Shown here piece after piece: positions 13,181 through 25,336 of a stretch of DNA of 64,000 bases. The notes beneath the pieces are model-generated. The model worked only from the letters and a program-made list of their open reading frames with translations. It was not told where the DNA came from and searched no databases. The stretch lies in assembly GCA_023079485.1 (NCBI GenBank), contig CM041083.1, positions 109,471,554-109,535,553 on the forward strand. Reading direction: 5' to 3'. Each line of letters starts with the position of its first letter. Position 1 is the stretch's first letter. The position numbers and the translations under genes are program-made. Origin of the DNA: Archilochus colubris (taxonomy: Eukaryota > Chordata > Aves > Apodiformes > Trochilidae).

Positions 13181-13800
13181 AGCTTTAAGCCGCCTGCGCT
13201 GACTTCCAGTCGGAGCCACTGGAAAAACGCAGGAGCCCCCAGAGCGCTCTGTATTTTACGGGCTGGGTCCTGGGATTCACCCAGCCGCTCCGCCGGCTTT
13301 GCCCGGGCCCTGCCGCCAGCCCGGCTGCGGGCGGTGAGGCGGCTGCTGGCGGTAGCTCTGGGCCTGCCCTGCCATCTATCGGCCCCGGCCCGCAGAGCGC
13401 TGCCTCCTCCGCCGGGCCCAGGCCCTGCCGCCTCCCCGGGAGAACTTCACCACCACCACCCCGGGGCGGCGGCTGCGGCCCGTGGGGAGCTGGATGGCCC
13501 CGCCGCCATTCCCTCCTTGCGCCCGCCTGATCGGCCCTTCTTATCCAGGCTGGAGGGGCGGGAAGGAGCTGCCGTATGGCCGGCGAGCGAGGGGGGGGGG
13601 GTAGTCCGGTGCCGGGCCCTCCCCGGTCTTGAGTCTGGAGCCCAGCCCGGGGCTGCCCCCGGTGTTCTGGGGTGAGAACACCGCCTGCGGCAGGTGGGCT
13701 GGGAGCCGTCAGGGTCCTGTGGTGTCCGCTCAAAGGCCCGCGGAGACAACGGGCTGATTGTGAAACAGCCCCGCCGCCCCCACACCCCGCCAAAATGTTG
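13181..13800. promoter_or_regulatory. CpG island, candidate orphan promoter
   Basis: By hand count this 620-bp block holds about 54 CpGs and is strongly GC-rich, while the DNA on either side is AT-rich with few CpGs. Promoter-like motifs include a GC box GGGGCGGGA at 13,554-13,562, GGGGCGGCGG near 13,463 and a YY1-like GCCGCCATT at 13,501-13,509. There is an 11-G run at 13,591-13,601. Upstream, a pyrimidine-rich tract ending in AAACAG at about 13,131 resembles a splice acceptor, and GGGTGAGAA at about 13,670 resembles a donor, but neither is proven. Long open frames on both strands here are the usual result of high GC and start at TTG or GTG. CpG retention suggests it is unmethylated in the germline, as at promoters; direction and product are unknown. 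Confidence 0.7.
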
Positions 13801-13985
13801 TTCTCGCTACACCGTGGCCTTAATGAAACTTTATTTGTTCGGTGTTAACTTTGAATCTGCGTTCCCCTTCTGACGCCTTACACAATAGTTTTTATGCCAG
13901 CAACGGTGTACCGCAGTAAATATTACCACATCTTTACTGGCCAGATTCAGCAAGAAATGTCTGCTATAGCCACGCCTGGCTGTTC

Positions 13986-14004
13986 AAAAAAAAAAAAAAA
14001 AAAA
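13986..14004. repeat. Poly(A) run of 19
   Basis: Nineteen A residues lie about 190 bp past the CpG island. A poly(A) tail of a retrocopy was considered, but no gene-like sequence precedes it, so it is listed as a simple repeat. Confidence 0.85.
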
Positions 14005-17000
14005 GTCATGGAATGGTTTTGTTGTTCTACAGTCCACTTTCATAGTAAGCCTAATGTGTTCTCAAAGCCAGGATTGGCAGTCAAAAGGCAGTGAACATTA
14101 TTTTCTTTACTGTGACATCCTGTGATACACCATGAAATACTTTCTCAACACCGCACATAGGTGCCTAGCAGAGAGGAAAGGAGTGGTACCTTTGCATAGG
14201 AACTGCTGGTTCAGCATCTGGGTCCCCCGTCCCACACCTCGAGGTCTCGCTCCACTGCTCACTCTTCTCAACCTTATTCAGCCCAGATCCAGCAGGACAC
14301 AGACCTTCCAAGCTGCCTGCTCCCAACCTGATCCTGAGGTCTGGTGATCCACAAAATTGGGTTATTTACCTCTGCAATAACAGCCAAAAAATTACTGCCT
14401 TATAGCTGGTGCATGGAGTGATCTTGACTTTTTTCTGTGCCTTCATGTGCGGGTTTCCTTCTCCTTCAGGTGGTGCATATTTCAATTAGAGTTCTCACTG
14501 TTCTTTGCCATTGTGGTTGTGTACTATTTTATATAATTCTCTATTTTGTAGAAACTGAGATGCAAGGAGTGTGAGTCTTTCAACCTGTGTAAACTACTAC
14601 TGTGGGGTAAATGGTAACACACCCCAGAAATGCATCTCTGTTTTGTTTCCTCCTTTTCTGCCTATACTCCCAAATAAAAGAGCCAAGGAGCAGTCCTTGC
14701 CCTGTGGCCAGATCTATCAGGCTCCTTGCTGTCCACACTGCATAGGGTTTGCTCTCTTAGTAATCAGCTTGCTTTTGAAATATCTGGTTGATAGTATTCA
14801 AAATGGGGCAAAGAAATGAGCTTTAAGAAACTCAAGAAATGTATCTGAATTTAAGAGATGTGAAATGGTCAGCAGTCCAATACTCCAGACTCCTCATTTT
14901 TATCAGCATGGGCAAACCCTCTCTTGGCTATAAAGGGAGTCAAGGGAGAGAAGATCTTTAAATTTGGTGATGGGAGTCCCGAAGAATTTTTCAAAAAAAT
15001 CACATGCTAAGCAAGTCGCCGTGACAGACTAGGAGCCTGGTCCACGTGGCCTAGACTGGTACTCCTGTCCCATAAGTGATGTCACTAGTGCCTGGAGAAA
15101 AGTTAACATCTTATTTTATGTCGTTATGGATAACTGTCTGAGACCTCAATAAGAGGATCTAATTTTATCCTCACTTTTCTTCATTGAGATCTATCAGTCA
15201 AGTGTATAAAAGCCTTGGAACTAAACCCTGTGCTAAATATGGGACCACTAGCAATTATATTCAAATGTTCCTTTAGTTTAGGACAAAGAAAAAATCATGG
15301 GTTATTGCTCTGTTGTCATTAATCACTTACACTAATTATTATTAATATTTAAATGTGTTGTTTTTCTGCAGTTATTTTTTTAAGATACAGGGAGGGTTAC
15401 GATGTTGCCTGAACCTTGGTTCTATGTTGTTGTTTCTGATCTCATTAGACTGTTGAAAAGTGTATTTTTTAAAAAGCTGCCAGAGTAAAGTATGCCCCTG
15501 TGTTCTCTTTTGTGTTCCCCTTCCTCAGCAGACATACTCAGAAAGGCAGTTCCAGGAAAGCAAAAGGAGGGGACTTTTCTGTGAACACAGTAAAACTGCT
15601 GTAATTAATGCAACACCAAGTCAGTGGTAGGTTAAGAAACAATCAATTAAAATCTTAATTTAGGTCTTCTAGAGATTATGAAGGATTAGTGTATGCAAAA
15701 CAAGCTGGTTTTCCGCTGTTCCCAGGGAGGGCCAGGAAAAAGTAATGGAGTTTTCAGTTCCTAACAGTTTTAAAATCCAAGTGAAATAGAATCTTCTATG
15801 TTATTCATGTGACTCTTCAATGTTAAGGCAACAAAATTCCTTTTTAAAAATAGTTTGTTTGGCTCTTTGGTATTGTGATCCGTCAAACAAAGATGATGCT
15901 GGACTGTAGGTTGCTTGTTTACATTGATTGTTGACATTTTCTGTACAGACTTAAATGGATTTCAAAGCAGAACAACAATAGAATTGGTTGAAAAGCAGGA
16001 TTTAGGGTTAATAATACTTTTTTCTTCTATTTTTTTACTGTGGTTTTGTTTGGTCAGGACCTACATCAATTTTTTCAAGACCTTCTCATGACCCATAAAT
16101 CCCCAAACACTGTTTCTAAAAGGAAACATGTTTGGTGTTTCTGAAATATATAATTTCCTGAGACTTTCTTGTTAGTTTCACCTCTGCTGGCCTCCACTTC
16201 CAGAAACTTCCTAGCACTGTCAACTGATGTGACAGGAGCCCTGATATGGTGAATCATCCTAGGAGTTGCAGAACTCCAAAGCTGGGGTTCCCTGACAGCC
16301 TGGTGGAAGTATGTCCCGTTGTTATTTCCATCCATAAACTTCTGACCGGTGCTGAATAAGACAAACAATAATTATCTAACAAAGACCTTATGCCCCAGTG
16401 TATCTTGAAAAGATAAACACTTGGATTAGATTTGCTGTTCTGTGATGAAAACAGGGATATAGTTGGCTGGTTACAGACTTTGTTAGAAGTTAGACTGGAC
16501 CTTTAGAGCATATAATCTTTGCTTTTATACAAAATTTCAGACACAACAAGAGTAAGAAATACAGGTTTTGGAGTTTGCTTTTAGCGTTTCCAATTCATGG
16601 AAATCCTAGTGTAACATACTACTGTAAAAAAATCTTTTGTGAGCTATAATACTACAAACCTAATTTACCTTCCAAACTGGACAGTAGGGAAGTGCTTTGG
16701 TGCTCCTTTAAACACAAAGTCATTAAAAGCACTTCAGCATCAGAGTTCAGTACAGCCTATGGGCTGAGTACCTGACCGATGTCACCCAAGACTACCTCTC
16801 TAAGCACTCTGTAGTGCACTAATTGATCTCTTAATTAGCTCAGTCAACACAGCAGTCTCCATCACACAACAAGCACTAATTGCTACAAGCTCTCTTCTGC
16901 AATGTTAAGTACTCTGAAGGCAAGGCACATAGGTACATGCTGTAGTCTACTGTATGGTGGCCTGGGGCTGAGGGAGGGTTTTTCTGTGGGGAGCCCCAGC

Positions 17001-17515
17001 CTTGGAGCTTTCGGGTGTTCCCCTGGGCTTCCCAGCTAATGAGGAACCCTGCTGTGCCCCATGGGCATCCGTGCTCTTCAGAGCCTGATATATATTTTTA
17101 TATATATTATACACAGAAACACAAGTGTATGAAGTGGAAGCCGAGGGTCTTGCCCGAAGGCCAAGAATCATTTGTAAAAGATATTAGCAATCATTTGGAC
17201 CTACTTTCAAAGATAAAATTACAGACACAGGGGAAAACTCCTTTGCTGAGATCTATAACTGTAAAGGTGCCCTGAACCCAACCAAATGGATGTTTGCTTT
17301 CTGCAGGGCCCAGTTTAGAATACAATGAGCCAAAAAGCTACTTTACAATCACTTAGTCTACATAATGTACCTGGAGACTGGATAATGATTTAAGTGAGGG
17401 CAGTGTTATGCTATCTCTGCTTTGACAGATCTGAATATTAACAGGCAGGAATCTGTTACTCCCTTCGGGGCAAGATTCATTACCTCAGTAGGTAGATTAG
17501 TGGCAAAGTGCCTCC
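14005..17515. other. Unique noncoding sequence with possible regulatory clusters
   Basis: No coding exon or transposon recognised. Near 15,035-15,095 an extended E-box (CCACGTGG) and a CRE-like TGATGTCA occur close together. At 16,819-16,883 there are three homeodomain-type sites. Short AT-rich palindromic sequence is present near 17,085-17,110. These are motif observations only. Confidence 0.5.
16819..16883. promoter_or_regulatory. Cluster of TAAT/ATTA homeodomain-type sites
   Basis: CTAATTGA (16,819), TTAATTAG (16,831) and CTAATTGC (16,876) lie within 65 bp. Such sites are known targets of homeodomain proteins. In AT-rich DNA they also occur by chance, so enhancer function is a weak inference. 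Confidence 0.25.
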
Positions 17516-17615
17516 AAGGGCTTGTCTACACAAGACAGTTGCAAACATTTAACTCAAGGTGTGATTTTAAACCAACTGAGTTAAACCCATGCAGAGGCCT
17601 ACAAACCCAAACCTT
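17516..17615. mobile_element. Old DNA-transposon-like (MITE-like) repeat remnant
   Basis: The block begins with AAGGGCTTGTCTACACAAG and continues with a segment containing GGTGTGATTTTAAACC and GAGTTAAACCC. From memory this layout resembles a short nonautonomous repeat spread through reptile and bird genomes, whose ends carry 'cttgtctacac' as inverted termini. The opposite terminus is not clear here, so the copy is truncated or heavily mutated. It has no coding capacity. Family assignment rests on recall without a database search. Confidence 0.5.
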
Positions 17616-20600
17616 CTGAAGGTAGCATAAGTTAACAGTGCAGGGAGCCAAGCTTTAGGAAAATGGGCCAAAAAGGTGTCTAAAGCCAACATAGGTTCTG
17701 ATGCAACCTATGGTACAGTCTCCTTAGCAAGGCCCAAAGGATGCCATGCTGCTTGCTCTTGCCTGATAAGGGATGACATTCTTGTCCTCTCAGCCACCAG
17801 CTATGACAGATTTCTCTCTTTATTACCAGTAGAGGTAGTCCAGAGAAAGCAGTGGTAAGGAGAGGCAACTCAGATTTCACAAAAGGTCAGCCAGAGAAGA
17901 ATAGGAAATTTAACAGGATGTAGAAACCGCCATGGAGAGGTACTGGTGGCTCTGATGACATTTTCATAGGAAAGGTGTAAAAGAGAGAGTAGTGCTCTCT
18001 TTTAGCCTGTAGGCTTGTTGCTTAATTGGAGTACAGATATATAAAACCTGACCTAGCCTCTTTCAAAGATATCTGAAATGAAATATTGTTCTGACTCAAT
18101 GGCAGAGACTTACCTTTTGCAGAATTACATGGACTAATCATTAAGCATGCACAGTGGAAAGTCTAAAGCCCAGAAGGGATATTTTGACACATTCTGGGTT
18201 TATAAACATGTTCCAAAGAAGTTATCTTCATTCCAGTATAAGCTCAAAATACATTCTGAAATCTTGAAAACTGCCACAAAACAAATTTTATACCCTGAGG
18301 TCCCACTAAGTTTGGTTTGGAATGCATATTACAGCTGGACAAAGATTTTACTCAGAAAATACTCATGCTTTCGGTCAACTTTGTGGATAAGATTTTCTTA
18401 AATTTAACAGACCACAGTCAGCATTAATTGATAATTTGATAATTTGGTTTCTGGAAGTCAAGCTTCCAGCATTAGATCACTGATGGTGTTAGATTGAGGA
18501 CTTAGCATCAGTCAAGACTAAGGAGAAATGAAGGAAATGGAGAAGGTTGGAAGATGTTTAGAACCTAGTGGAAAGAGTAAGCTGAGTCAAATAGGTAACA
18601 GTGAGACAATTTTAATAGTCAAACACTTTTTATAGCAAGCACTAAAATCACTACAAGTCATATCAGGGTGGAAAAATATGCAGCTGAATGCTGTGCTATG
18701 TCTGTGTTGGCTTAATACGAGTAATTTCTAGCCCCTGTGACTAGTGATAAACACCTGTACCAACCCTCAAAACTGGACAAACAGTAAGGGTAATGAATTT
18801 TCTCCCCAGTGCCTACCTGCATGCACCAGACCTTTTGCTATTATTAGGGTTACTGGAAGATTCCTTTTTTTTCCCTCTTGACCCCAGTACCATTTCTCAG
18901 CCTGGCCCAATAAGCTTCTATGGGGCACATGAGCCAGGGCATGGACAAAAACATCCTTCATACCGCAGATTTTCTGCACCTGTGACTATGCTGTGATCTA
19001 GTTACACTGGAAACACACTTACAACAAAAGACAAACTTGATCATGCAAAACAGAAAACACAGTTGCAGATGTTTATGAAAGATACAAGTGATGAAATGGA
19101 AGAAAAATCACTGTTGATCTGTTTATGCTAAGGTTAAATCAGAAAGGTCTCTCATTTTTTGTAGCAAATTTTCTCTTACTTATCCTCATGCTCATTTGTT
19201 TGGACTTGATCTTTCCACATATCTTGTTGCATGCTGTAGCAAGTTAAAAAACACTAACCCCAAAATTCATGAAGAACATCACAGATATGGTGGGTTTGGA
19301 TTAAAAATTGAATTCTTTAACCAAGAACAAGAAAACATGAGACTTTTGTGATGTTCTACTTCTTCTGACAGACAGAGCATTCCCTCTGGATATCAATAAA
19401 CCATGTTTCCAGCCCACCTATGCCACCAGGCTTTTACCTGCTGAAGTTTCTCCGATCTTTCACATCTGAAATGCAGCTTCATGGAAAACCGTTATTGTAT
19501 AAGCAACAGGAAGAGTCAGGAACAAGCTATGGATCAGGCTCAAAGAGGAATGGGACATATCAAATAAACTGCAGCTAAAGGTCATCTTGACAGTCATTAT
19601 GCTCTTGACATGAACATAGGCAGGACAGCTCATATATTAATGACATACTACCCTTTTCCCAGTATAAGGCAATGCAATTAAAAATACCATTCAAATGAGC
19701 ATCCCAGAGGAGGTTACGTGGAAGTACTGCATCTACAGTGTAGGTGAGGGAGGGGGATGATACTACAGATATCCAATATCCATTAGGCATAATGTTAATT
19801 GTACTCTGGGTCTTGGAAAGCATTAAAAGATTACAGAAAAATCTCAGCAAAAGCCATTCTCAGGAATTTTAGCTATTATGCTCTGAAGAGCAGAATACAC
19901 TAAATGGTGAAATAAAGCCCTTGCTTTTTGAAAAAGCCAGACATGACTTATAATTGAAAGCCTAGTGCTATGATTAGCATCTTTCCCTTCTAAGATTTAA
20001 GCTGGAAACTTATGAATTACCGAGAACTGTGAATAAATTTTGTGGGGAGGTAGCACCACTGTTTCCAGGCTTTCAGGTGTCAACCTGAACAGTTAGTGTA
20101 TCAGGCAAGGCATGGTGTTTGCCTTCTTTCAGTAAGGTGCCAGTGAAAGATAGAACCATCTCTGTGTAATCCTATGGAAGCTGGGAAGGTATCTGGGACC
20201 AAGATGATCCTCAGGCCCACTCGCTAGGACTCATTTCTTGTCATATTGCTGGCATTATTCAACATCAGTGTGAAATTTAATTTTATGTTGCCACAGAAGC
20301 TCAGAGTGGTTCCATATTCTGCTCCACCAGATTCCCAGGGCTGTATTCTTGTTTCTTTACAGTTCCTTAACACTTCACACAAAATGAAGCTCATGCACTT
20401 GCTGTAAGCTCAGAAGGTCAATCCAGGAGGTTTATACCTTTGCCTGGCTACAGCCCAGTCCCCAGTGCAGTGAATGGTGTGACTTGACATAGTTTAATCT
20501 GACATGAGTAAGCACAGTGTATAGCATTTCCTAACTGGAGAGACCACTTCTTGCCTTATAGTAAAGGGTTTCATTCTTATAGGGAACATTCAAATGCTGC

Positions 20601-21795
20601 AGTTTTAGAGCTAATTGCACAAACAGAGTAAGAATTGTGGTTAAACAAGGGCCTGACATGAAACCCTTGGATCTGCTCCCACTCACCACGGAGCACAAGG
20701 TGAAACCATCTCCGAAGTTCCAGCTGCAGTCTGGATCTCTGCCCTACCCATGCCATCCCACACCCATCCCATTTCTTCCTCTCAGAACCTACAGGCAAGA
20801 ATATTTGCCACTGTTCTTGAATGCAAACAGCAAACACCTGAAAAAATTGTCCCAGAGAATTTCCATGAAGAGATACTTACAGAATTTTTATCTGTCTTCT
20901 GGGATTCTGCATGGTGGTCTCAGATAGAACTTTTACTAACTCATCTTTGGTAATGACTTCCAGAGTTGCTGAGGTCAGTGAAAACATCCAAGGCAATAGG
21001 GTTAAACCAATTAAAATCTATGATCTATAAACCAATTAAAATCTTTGGTTTTGGGCAAACACAAAATACTGCAAGACAGTAGACACGCAGTTTGATTTGA
21101 GCAACACTACTGTTGTGTTGCTCTATCCATGTCCATGCTGCTTTCCCAATGTATCTGACATGGTTAGGTGCTGTTCACTGAGGTGTTGTACCTAATGGTA
21201 TTTTACTTTTGGAGTTTGGTCATCTTATTTTTCTGGAATAGAAGGGTATGTTGGGATATAATTTTACAAAGGGAAGTAATTTCAGGTTAATAACTAAGAG
21301 ATCAAACCATAATAGTAAGCAGGATTTGGTGCTAATCCTTCCTTGTCTGAAGACACTCACTGAGTCTTGAGAAGAACTGATCCAAAGACTGTGATAAGAG
21401 TGAAGTCCCACTACTGCCTGTTTTGAAACATATCTCAAAAAATACCACATATTTAAAAGAGATTGTTGTCTCTACACTACACTTCAATTATTCATGCTAA
21501 ATCAATCCCTGAAATATCTGTAATGATTCCACATTAGACACTCTGATCAATTTACAAATTATTTTTAGGCAAAATGTTCAGCAAAAATTCTTTCAAGTTA
21601 ATTGAAAAATGTAGTTTTGATTGGCCTGATTTGAACTTAATCTGAGCACTTGCTGGGCTACTTATCTGCATTAGCTAAACTGGGGCAAGAAGAAGACAGG
21701 GACTGGATTTGTCCTGGATTCTGTTCCATTCTGAGCCCCTTCTCAGCCGTATCACAGTAGTAGGACTCAGGACTGAAGCTACACAAAAGGCAACA
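17616..21795. other. Unique noncoding sequence
   Basis: No gene or recognisable transposon. It contains a 17-bp direct duplication with 25-bp period at 21,003-21,044 and a small tandem (TTTGATAA)2 near 18,430. Open frames are short and unremarkable. Confidence 0.55.
21003..21044. repeat. 17-bp direct repeat, period 25
   Basis: TAAACCAATTAAAATCT occurs at 21,003-21,019 and again at 21,028-21,044 without mismatch. It looks like a single small segmental duplication. Confidence 0.9.
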
Positions 21796-21913
21796 GGGCT
21801 CTGAACAGCCTGATCTAGTTGAAGATGACACTGCTCAGGGCAGAGGGTTTGGACTAGGTGGCCTTTAATGGGCCTTTCCAATCTGAGCTGCTTTATGATT
21901 CTCTGATTCTATG
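21796..21913 (+). mobile_element. CR1 3'-end fragment
   Basis: This matches the last ~120 bp of CR1 in plus orientation: the 'gctctgaacagcctgatctag' type segment, then GGACTAGGTGGCC, a CCTTTCCAA block, and the octamer tail TGATTCTCTGATTCTATG. Several substitutions are visible. No ORF2 remains; the element is severely 5'-truncated, as is usual for CR1. Confidence 0.85.
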
Positions 21914-24190
21914 TATTCTCAGCAGAGTGGTCAAAGTTCAATTTTTCTACTTCAATGATTTAGACTCAGGTTTGATCCATGCTGGTAAAGGAAGAGCTCG
22001 GGATAAGAAACAGCATGAAAAGAAGAATGAAGGAGATGAAGATGTTGTAGAGTCCAGGTTTTTGCTCCATTTGCCAGGGGGGAGCAGGAAGAGCAAGACT
22101 ACAAATAATGTTGAAAAAAGATGCTCTGGCCCCTCTTTTCCAGGTTTTTGTCTGAGACACAGCAAGGCAGCAAATTGGTGCTTTTCCTGCAGACCCCAGC
22201 AGGCTGCTATTCTAGGAGGCTGCCTCATTCTCCTATGCATTACAAGGCTAAAATCCAATCTGAGCTCAGAAGACAATCCTCCAAATTTAGGCAAAAGATA
22301 CCATGTCTAGTTTTTCACAGTTCATGTCCATAAATGTGTAGCTGACTGGTGGCTACTAACCCTGTGGTACTGAGCATGAAGTATAGACTTAGCAGGAAGG
22401 TCCAGAGAATCTGGAATAGGTTGTGTGATGTCATCATGATAACAGTAAACATCCAAGACTCCCTCTGAAAGAAGTAATTTGAAAATCTCTCCAATATTGT
22501 CCAAAAGAATAGTGTTATCTTTCGTGGAGAACCTTCTCTGAATATGATAGTAATCAATGAAATGGAATTGCTCAATGGAGATGACAACCTCACTAAAACA
22601 AGGTGGTGTGATGGTATTCATAAAGCAAAAGTTAAAATTCACTTACAAATTATATAGAGGGAAAAGAGCTGGACCAGATGCATCAGCATTGTTGGCAGAT
22701 GTTTATTCAAGCTGTTCCTAAAAATTTCCAGTGATGAAGACTACATCTCACTTCAGAAATTTACTCAAGGCCTTCAGCTTTCTGAGTGCAAGATTTCCTT
22801 AATGTTTCTCCTTTATTTTCCTTGCTTTAAGAACCCAGGCTTACCTAATACCCTTCTCAGCTGTTGATACCTCAAACACAAAATCACAGTGATTGATGCC
22901 TCAGATCTAGTCATGCAACTCAGCCAGCACTATCAGTATCAGTCTCCAGGAGAGCCAGACACTTTTATAGATGGTTTCTGCAGTGGGCAGTTGCTAGATA
23001 ACTTGTAAAACTTGTTTACATACTTCTGTTAGAAGACTCTTGTTCACCTGTCTGAGGTGAAAGCTGTATAGGGTAAAATAAAAAAAAAATAATAATGAAA
23101 AAGGATTTAGAACAAAGCCCCTCATTCATGCCACACATGGATTTGTTTTGGTTTACAGAGTCAAAAAGCAAGCTCATGAGATTTTACAAAACCCAATTAT
23201 CTCAAGTTACACATTAAAGAAGTGGGGCAGGGAAGAGAAGCAGTCTTTCATCTAACCAGCAGCCCTGAAAACTTTGGTGGTTCAGATAAAGTGGAACCTG
23301 AATCTGAACCCACACTGGTTTGCAAACCTCAGACCACCTCTACATGTTGCCAACACCCCCTGAAGACTCTGCCTTGTGGGCTGCAAATGATCCGTGGTGT
23401 CTGCACTCCCATCAGGTTTCCCTACTGCAAAGCCCTGGAGATTTTTGGCAATTTGGAAGGTTAAGTATGAACCAAACATTAGCTAATTTTGAAAGGGTAC
23501 AGCGTGAAATACTGCCTGTGACTTCCAATAAGCAGTGTCTCTGAAGATGACTTCTCAGAACTGCGGAACTCTTTATGGGCATTTTAGCAGAGATGGTGCT
23601 TGTAAGTAATCTCATTGTAAAGCCGCCTGTCTTCAAGAATACACTTACAGCACTAATTGTTTCCACAGAAAGTGGTGTTTAATGCAGCAAGATCCTCTCA
23701 CTTCCCCCCTCCCTTCTTCCCCCATCTCACTCGAGAGTGTCTAGCTTTTCCCTTTATGAAAGCCACCTCATTCAGTCCTGAGACTCAGAAATTCGCTGCA
23801 GTCACCAGCACCAATGTTTCTCACTTACCAAGCTTTTCCACAAATAAAAAACAAAATACAATGACAGAGAAGCAGGTAGATAATTTTAAGTTATTCACCA
23901 CTTTCCCCCTGATTTTTGGCTGCAAGGTGGCCAAAAGTGTCCCAAGGATTACTCTTTATTACATCTTTATTACATGTGATGTTTGAAGTGGTTTCAAAAG
24001 ACAATTTAACCATAAAGAGAGCCTGATGTCAGACCTGTTTTAATGGTGATCTCAGCACAGTTACTCTAGATCTAAAAAAAAAATAAAATAAAAGAGTTTA
24101 GATCTATGTCTTTGAGCTATACATGAGCTGTACATCTTGTTTTCCAGTTAAGTCTTTATAGAAGTAGGACTGCTTGTAATCCAAAGTTAG
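21914..24190. other. Unique noncoding sequence
   Basis: No firm gene. A minus-strand open frame at 22,642-22,322 has a protein-like composition and an acceptor-like CAG at 22,538-22,540, but no recognised domain. There is a perfect 12-bp palindrome GGTTTGCAAACC at 23,317-23,328 and an 11-bp tandem duplication at 23,954-23,975. Confidence 0.5.
23954..23975. repeat. 11-bp perfect tandem duplication
   Basis: CTTTATTACAT occurs twice back to back. Typical replication-slippage product. Confidence 0.9.
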
Positions 24191-24255
24191 ATCACACAGA
24201 ATCACATGTAGAATTGTCATGGTTGGAAAAGACCTCTAACATCACTATTCCTGAC
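24191..24255 (-). mobile_element. CR1 3'-end fragment
   Basis: Read on the minus strand this is the extreme 3' end of CR1. On the plus strand it shows CACAGAATCACATGTAGAAT followed by GGTTGGAAAAGACCTCTAA and ATCA, matching the conserved 3' UTR block and octamer tail. About 65 bp survive. It is old judging by substitutions in the tail. Confidence 0.8.
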
Positions 24256-24947
24256 AGCACAGACTCTGCATGGCTTCAAGGAAATTACACTGGTTTATGT
24301 TTGCAAAACTGACTAGAGAAACTGAAGCTGGGTTCCATGTGTATCTTTTCATTCTTCAGTCATTATATTTTCTTGATTTTATTCTTGTTATTGTTGCCCT
24401 TGTTATTTAATATTTGCCTTATAGACTCCAGTCAGCCATCCCAGCCCCTTACACTAAACTGGAAGTCAGGGTGAGTAAGTGCATAAGTATGAGAAAGAAA
24501 AGGACATTGAGACAACAGATGAGTGCAATGCTGAAGGGAGCCCAGGCTGGTCAGCAGACTAAGCAGTAGTTCTTCATATCAGTCGTATCCCGTGTCAAAA
24601 GAGATTGTTTTAGGAAATACTATAGAATCATAGAGAATATCTATGTAAATGTGTAAAGGAAGGCAAGCATGTGCCTATGTGGATGTTTAATAGCAGTTTC
24701 CATCTATATCTCAGATTTCCCATCCAATAAAAGGATGGTAATTGTAGGCCCTTGCTTTACACAGGCTAATGCTGACTCAGGAATGTAATTTGTAATTGAA
24801 TATATACATATTAAATTGTACAATATGTGCAATATTGAATATGTATAATATTAATGTAAACATGTGCAAGTATGCATATGTACAATTGTCACGGTTTAAC
24901 ACTGGCCTGGCAATTAAACCGAATAACAGACGCTCTCTATTAATCTC

Positions 24948-24977
24948 TCTCTCTCCTTGATAGAGAAAGGAGAGAGA
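24948..24977. repeat. GA/TC hairpin near the 3' end of the LTR
   Basis: TCTCTCTCCTT (24,948-24,958) is the exact complement of AAGGAGAGAGA (24,967-24,977), with an 8-nt loop. In LTR orientation it lies past the polyadenylation signal, in the U5 part. It could fold in RNA or DNA; a role in termination or packaging is only a guess. Confidence 0.75.
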
Positions 24978-25020
24978 ATAAGGGAGAGAGACTTATGGGT
25001 TGGAAACTAAACTACACAAC

Positions 25021-25026
25021 TTTAAT
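25021..25026 (-). promoter_or_regulatory. LTR polyadenylation signal ATTAAA
   Basis: ATTAAA on the minus strand within the solo LTR, in the order expected after the TATA box. This common variant of AATAAA is frequent in retroviral LTRs. Confidence 0.65.
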
Positions 25027-25329
25027 GAAACAGTAATGGTAAATAGGAAAATTACTAAATATATACAAATATACAGGAAAATGGAAACCACATTCCTCCC
25101 CCCTTCCCCCAATAACTCTCACGTCACCACCGAGGCTGTAGGGCAGCCCTGGGAAAGTCCAGGCTGGACTCCTGGAGTCGGCAGCAGTCGGGAACCGGAG
25201 GCAGGAACACACAGATATGGGCTGGCACGGATCAGGACCACAGGCAGACGAACGGACAGGATCCTTCCAGGATGCCGGGTGAAGGAAGGAAGCAGGAAAA
25301 AATCTGGCTCGGCCCACGTGATGCCTCAA

Positions 25330-25336
25330 ATTTATA
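25330..25336 (-). promoter_or_regulatory. LTR TATA box
   Basis: TATAAAT on the minus strand, with a CRE-like TACGTCAC a few bases upstream and a CACGTG E-box about 10 bp downstream at 25,315-25,320. It would fire leftwards through R/U5 into the flanking DNA below 24,887. Confidence 0.65.

Noticed and set aside
13185..13793. Long open frame (202 codons, minus) and overlapping plus frame at 13,109-13,675 in the CpG island
   Set aside because: They start at TTG rather than ATG, are Pro/Ala/Gly/Arg-rich as GC-rich noncoding DNA gives, and overlap on both strands. No domain recognised.
13986..14040. Poly(A) run followed by GTCATGGAATGGTTTTG, as if a retrocopy tail or a CR1 end
   Set aside because: No gene-like sequence precedes the A-run and the CR1-like match stops after about 16 bases.
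24623..24640. ATAGAATCATAGA, resembling a CR1 octamer tail
   Set aside because: Only about 13 bp with no adjoining CR1 3' UTR; too short to call.
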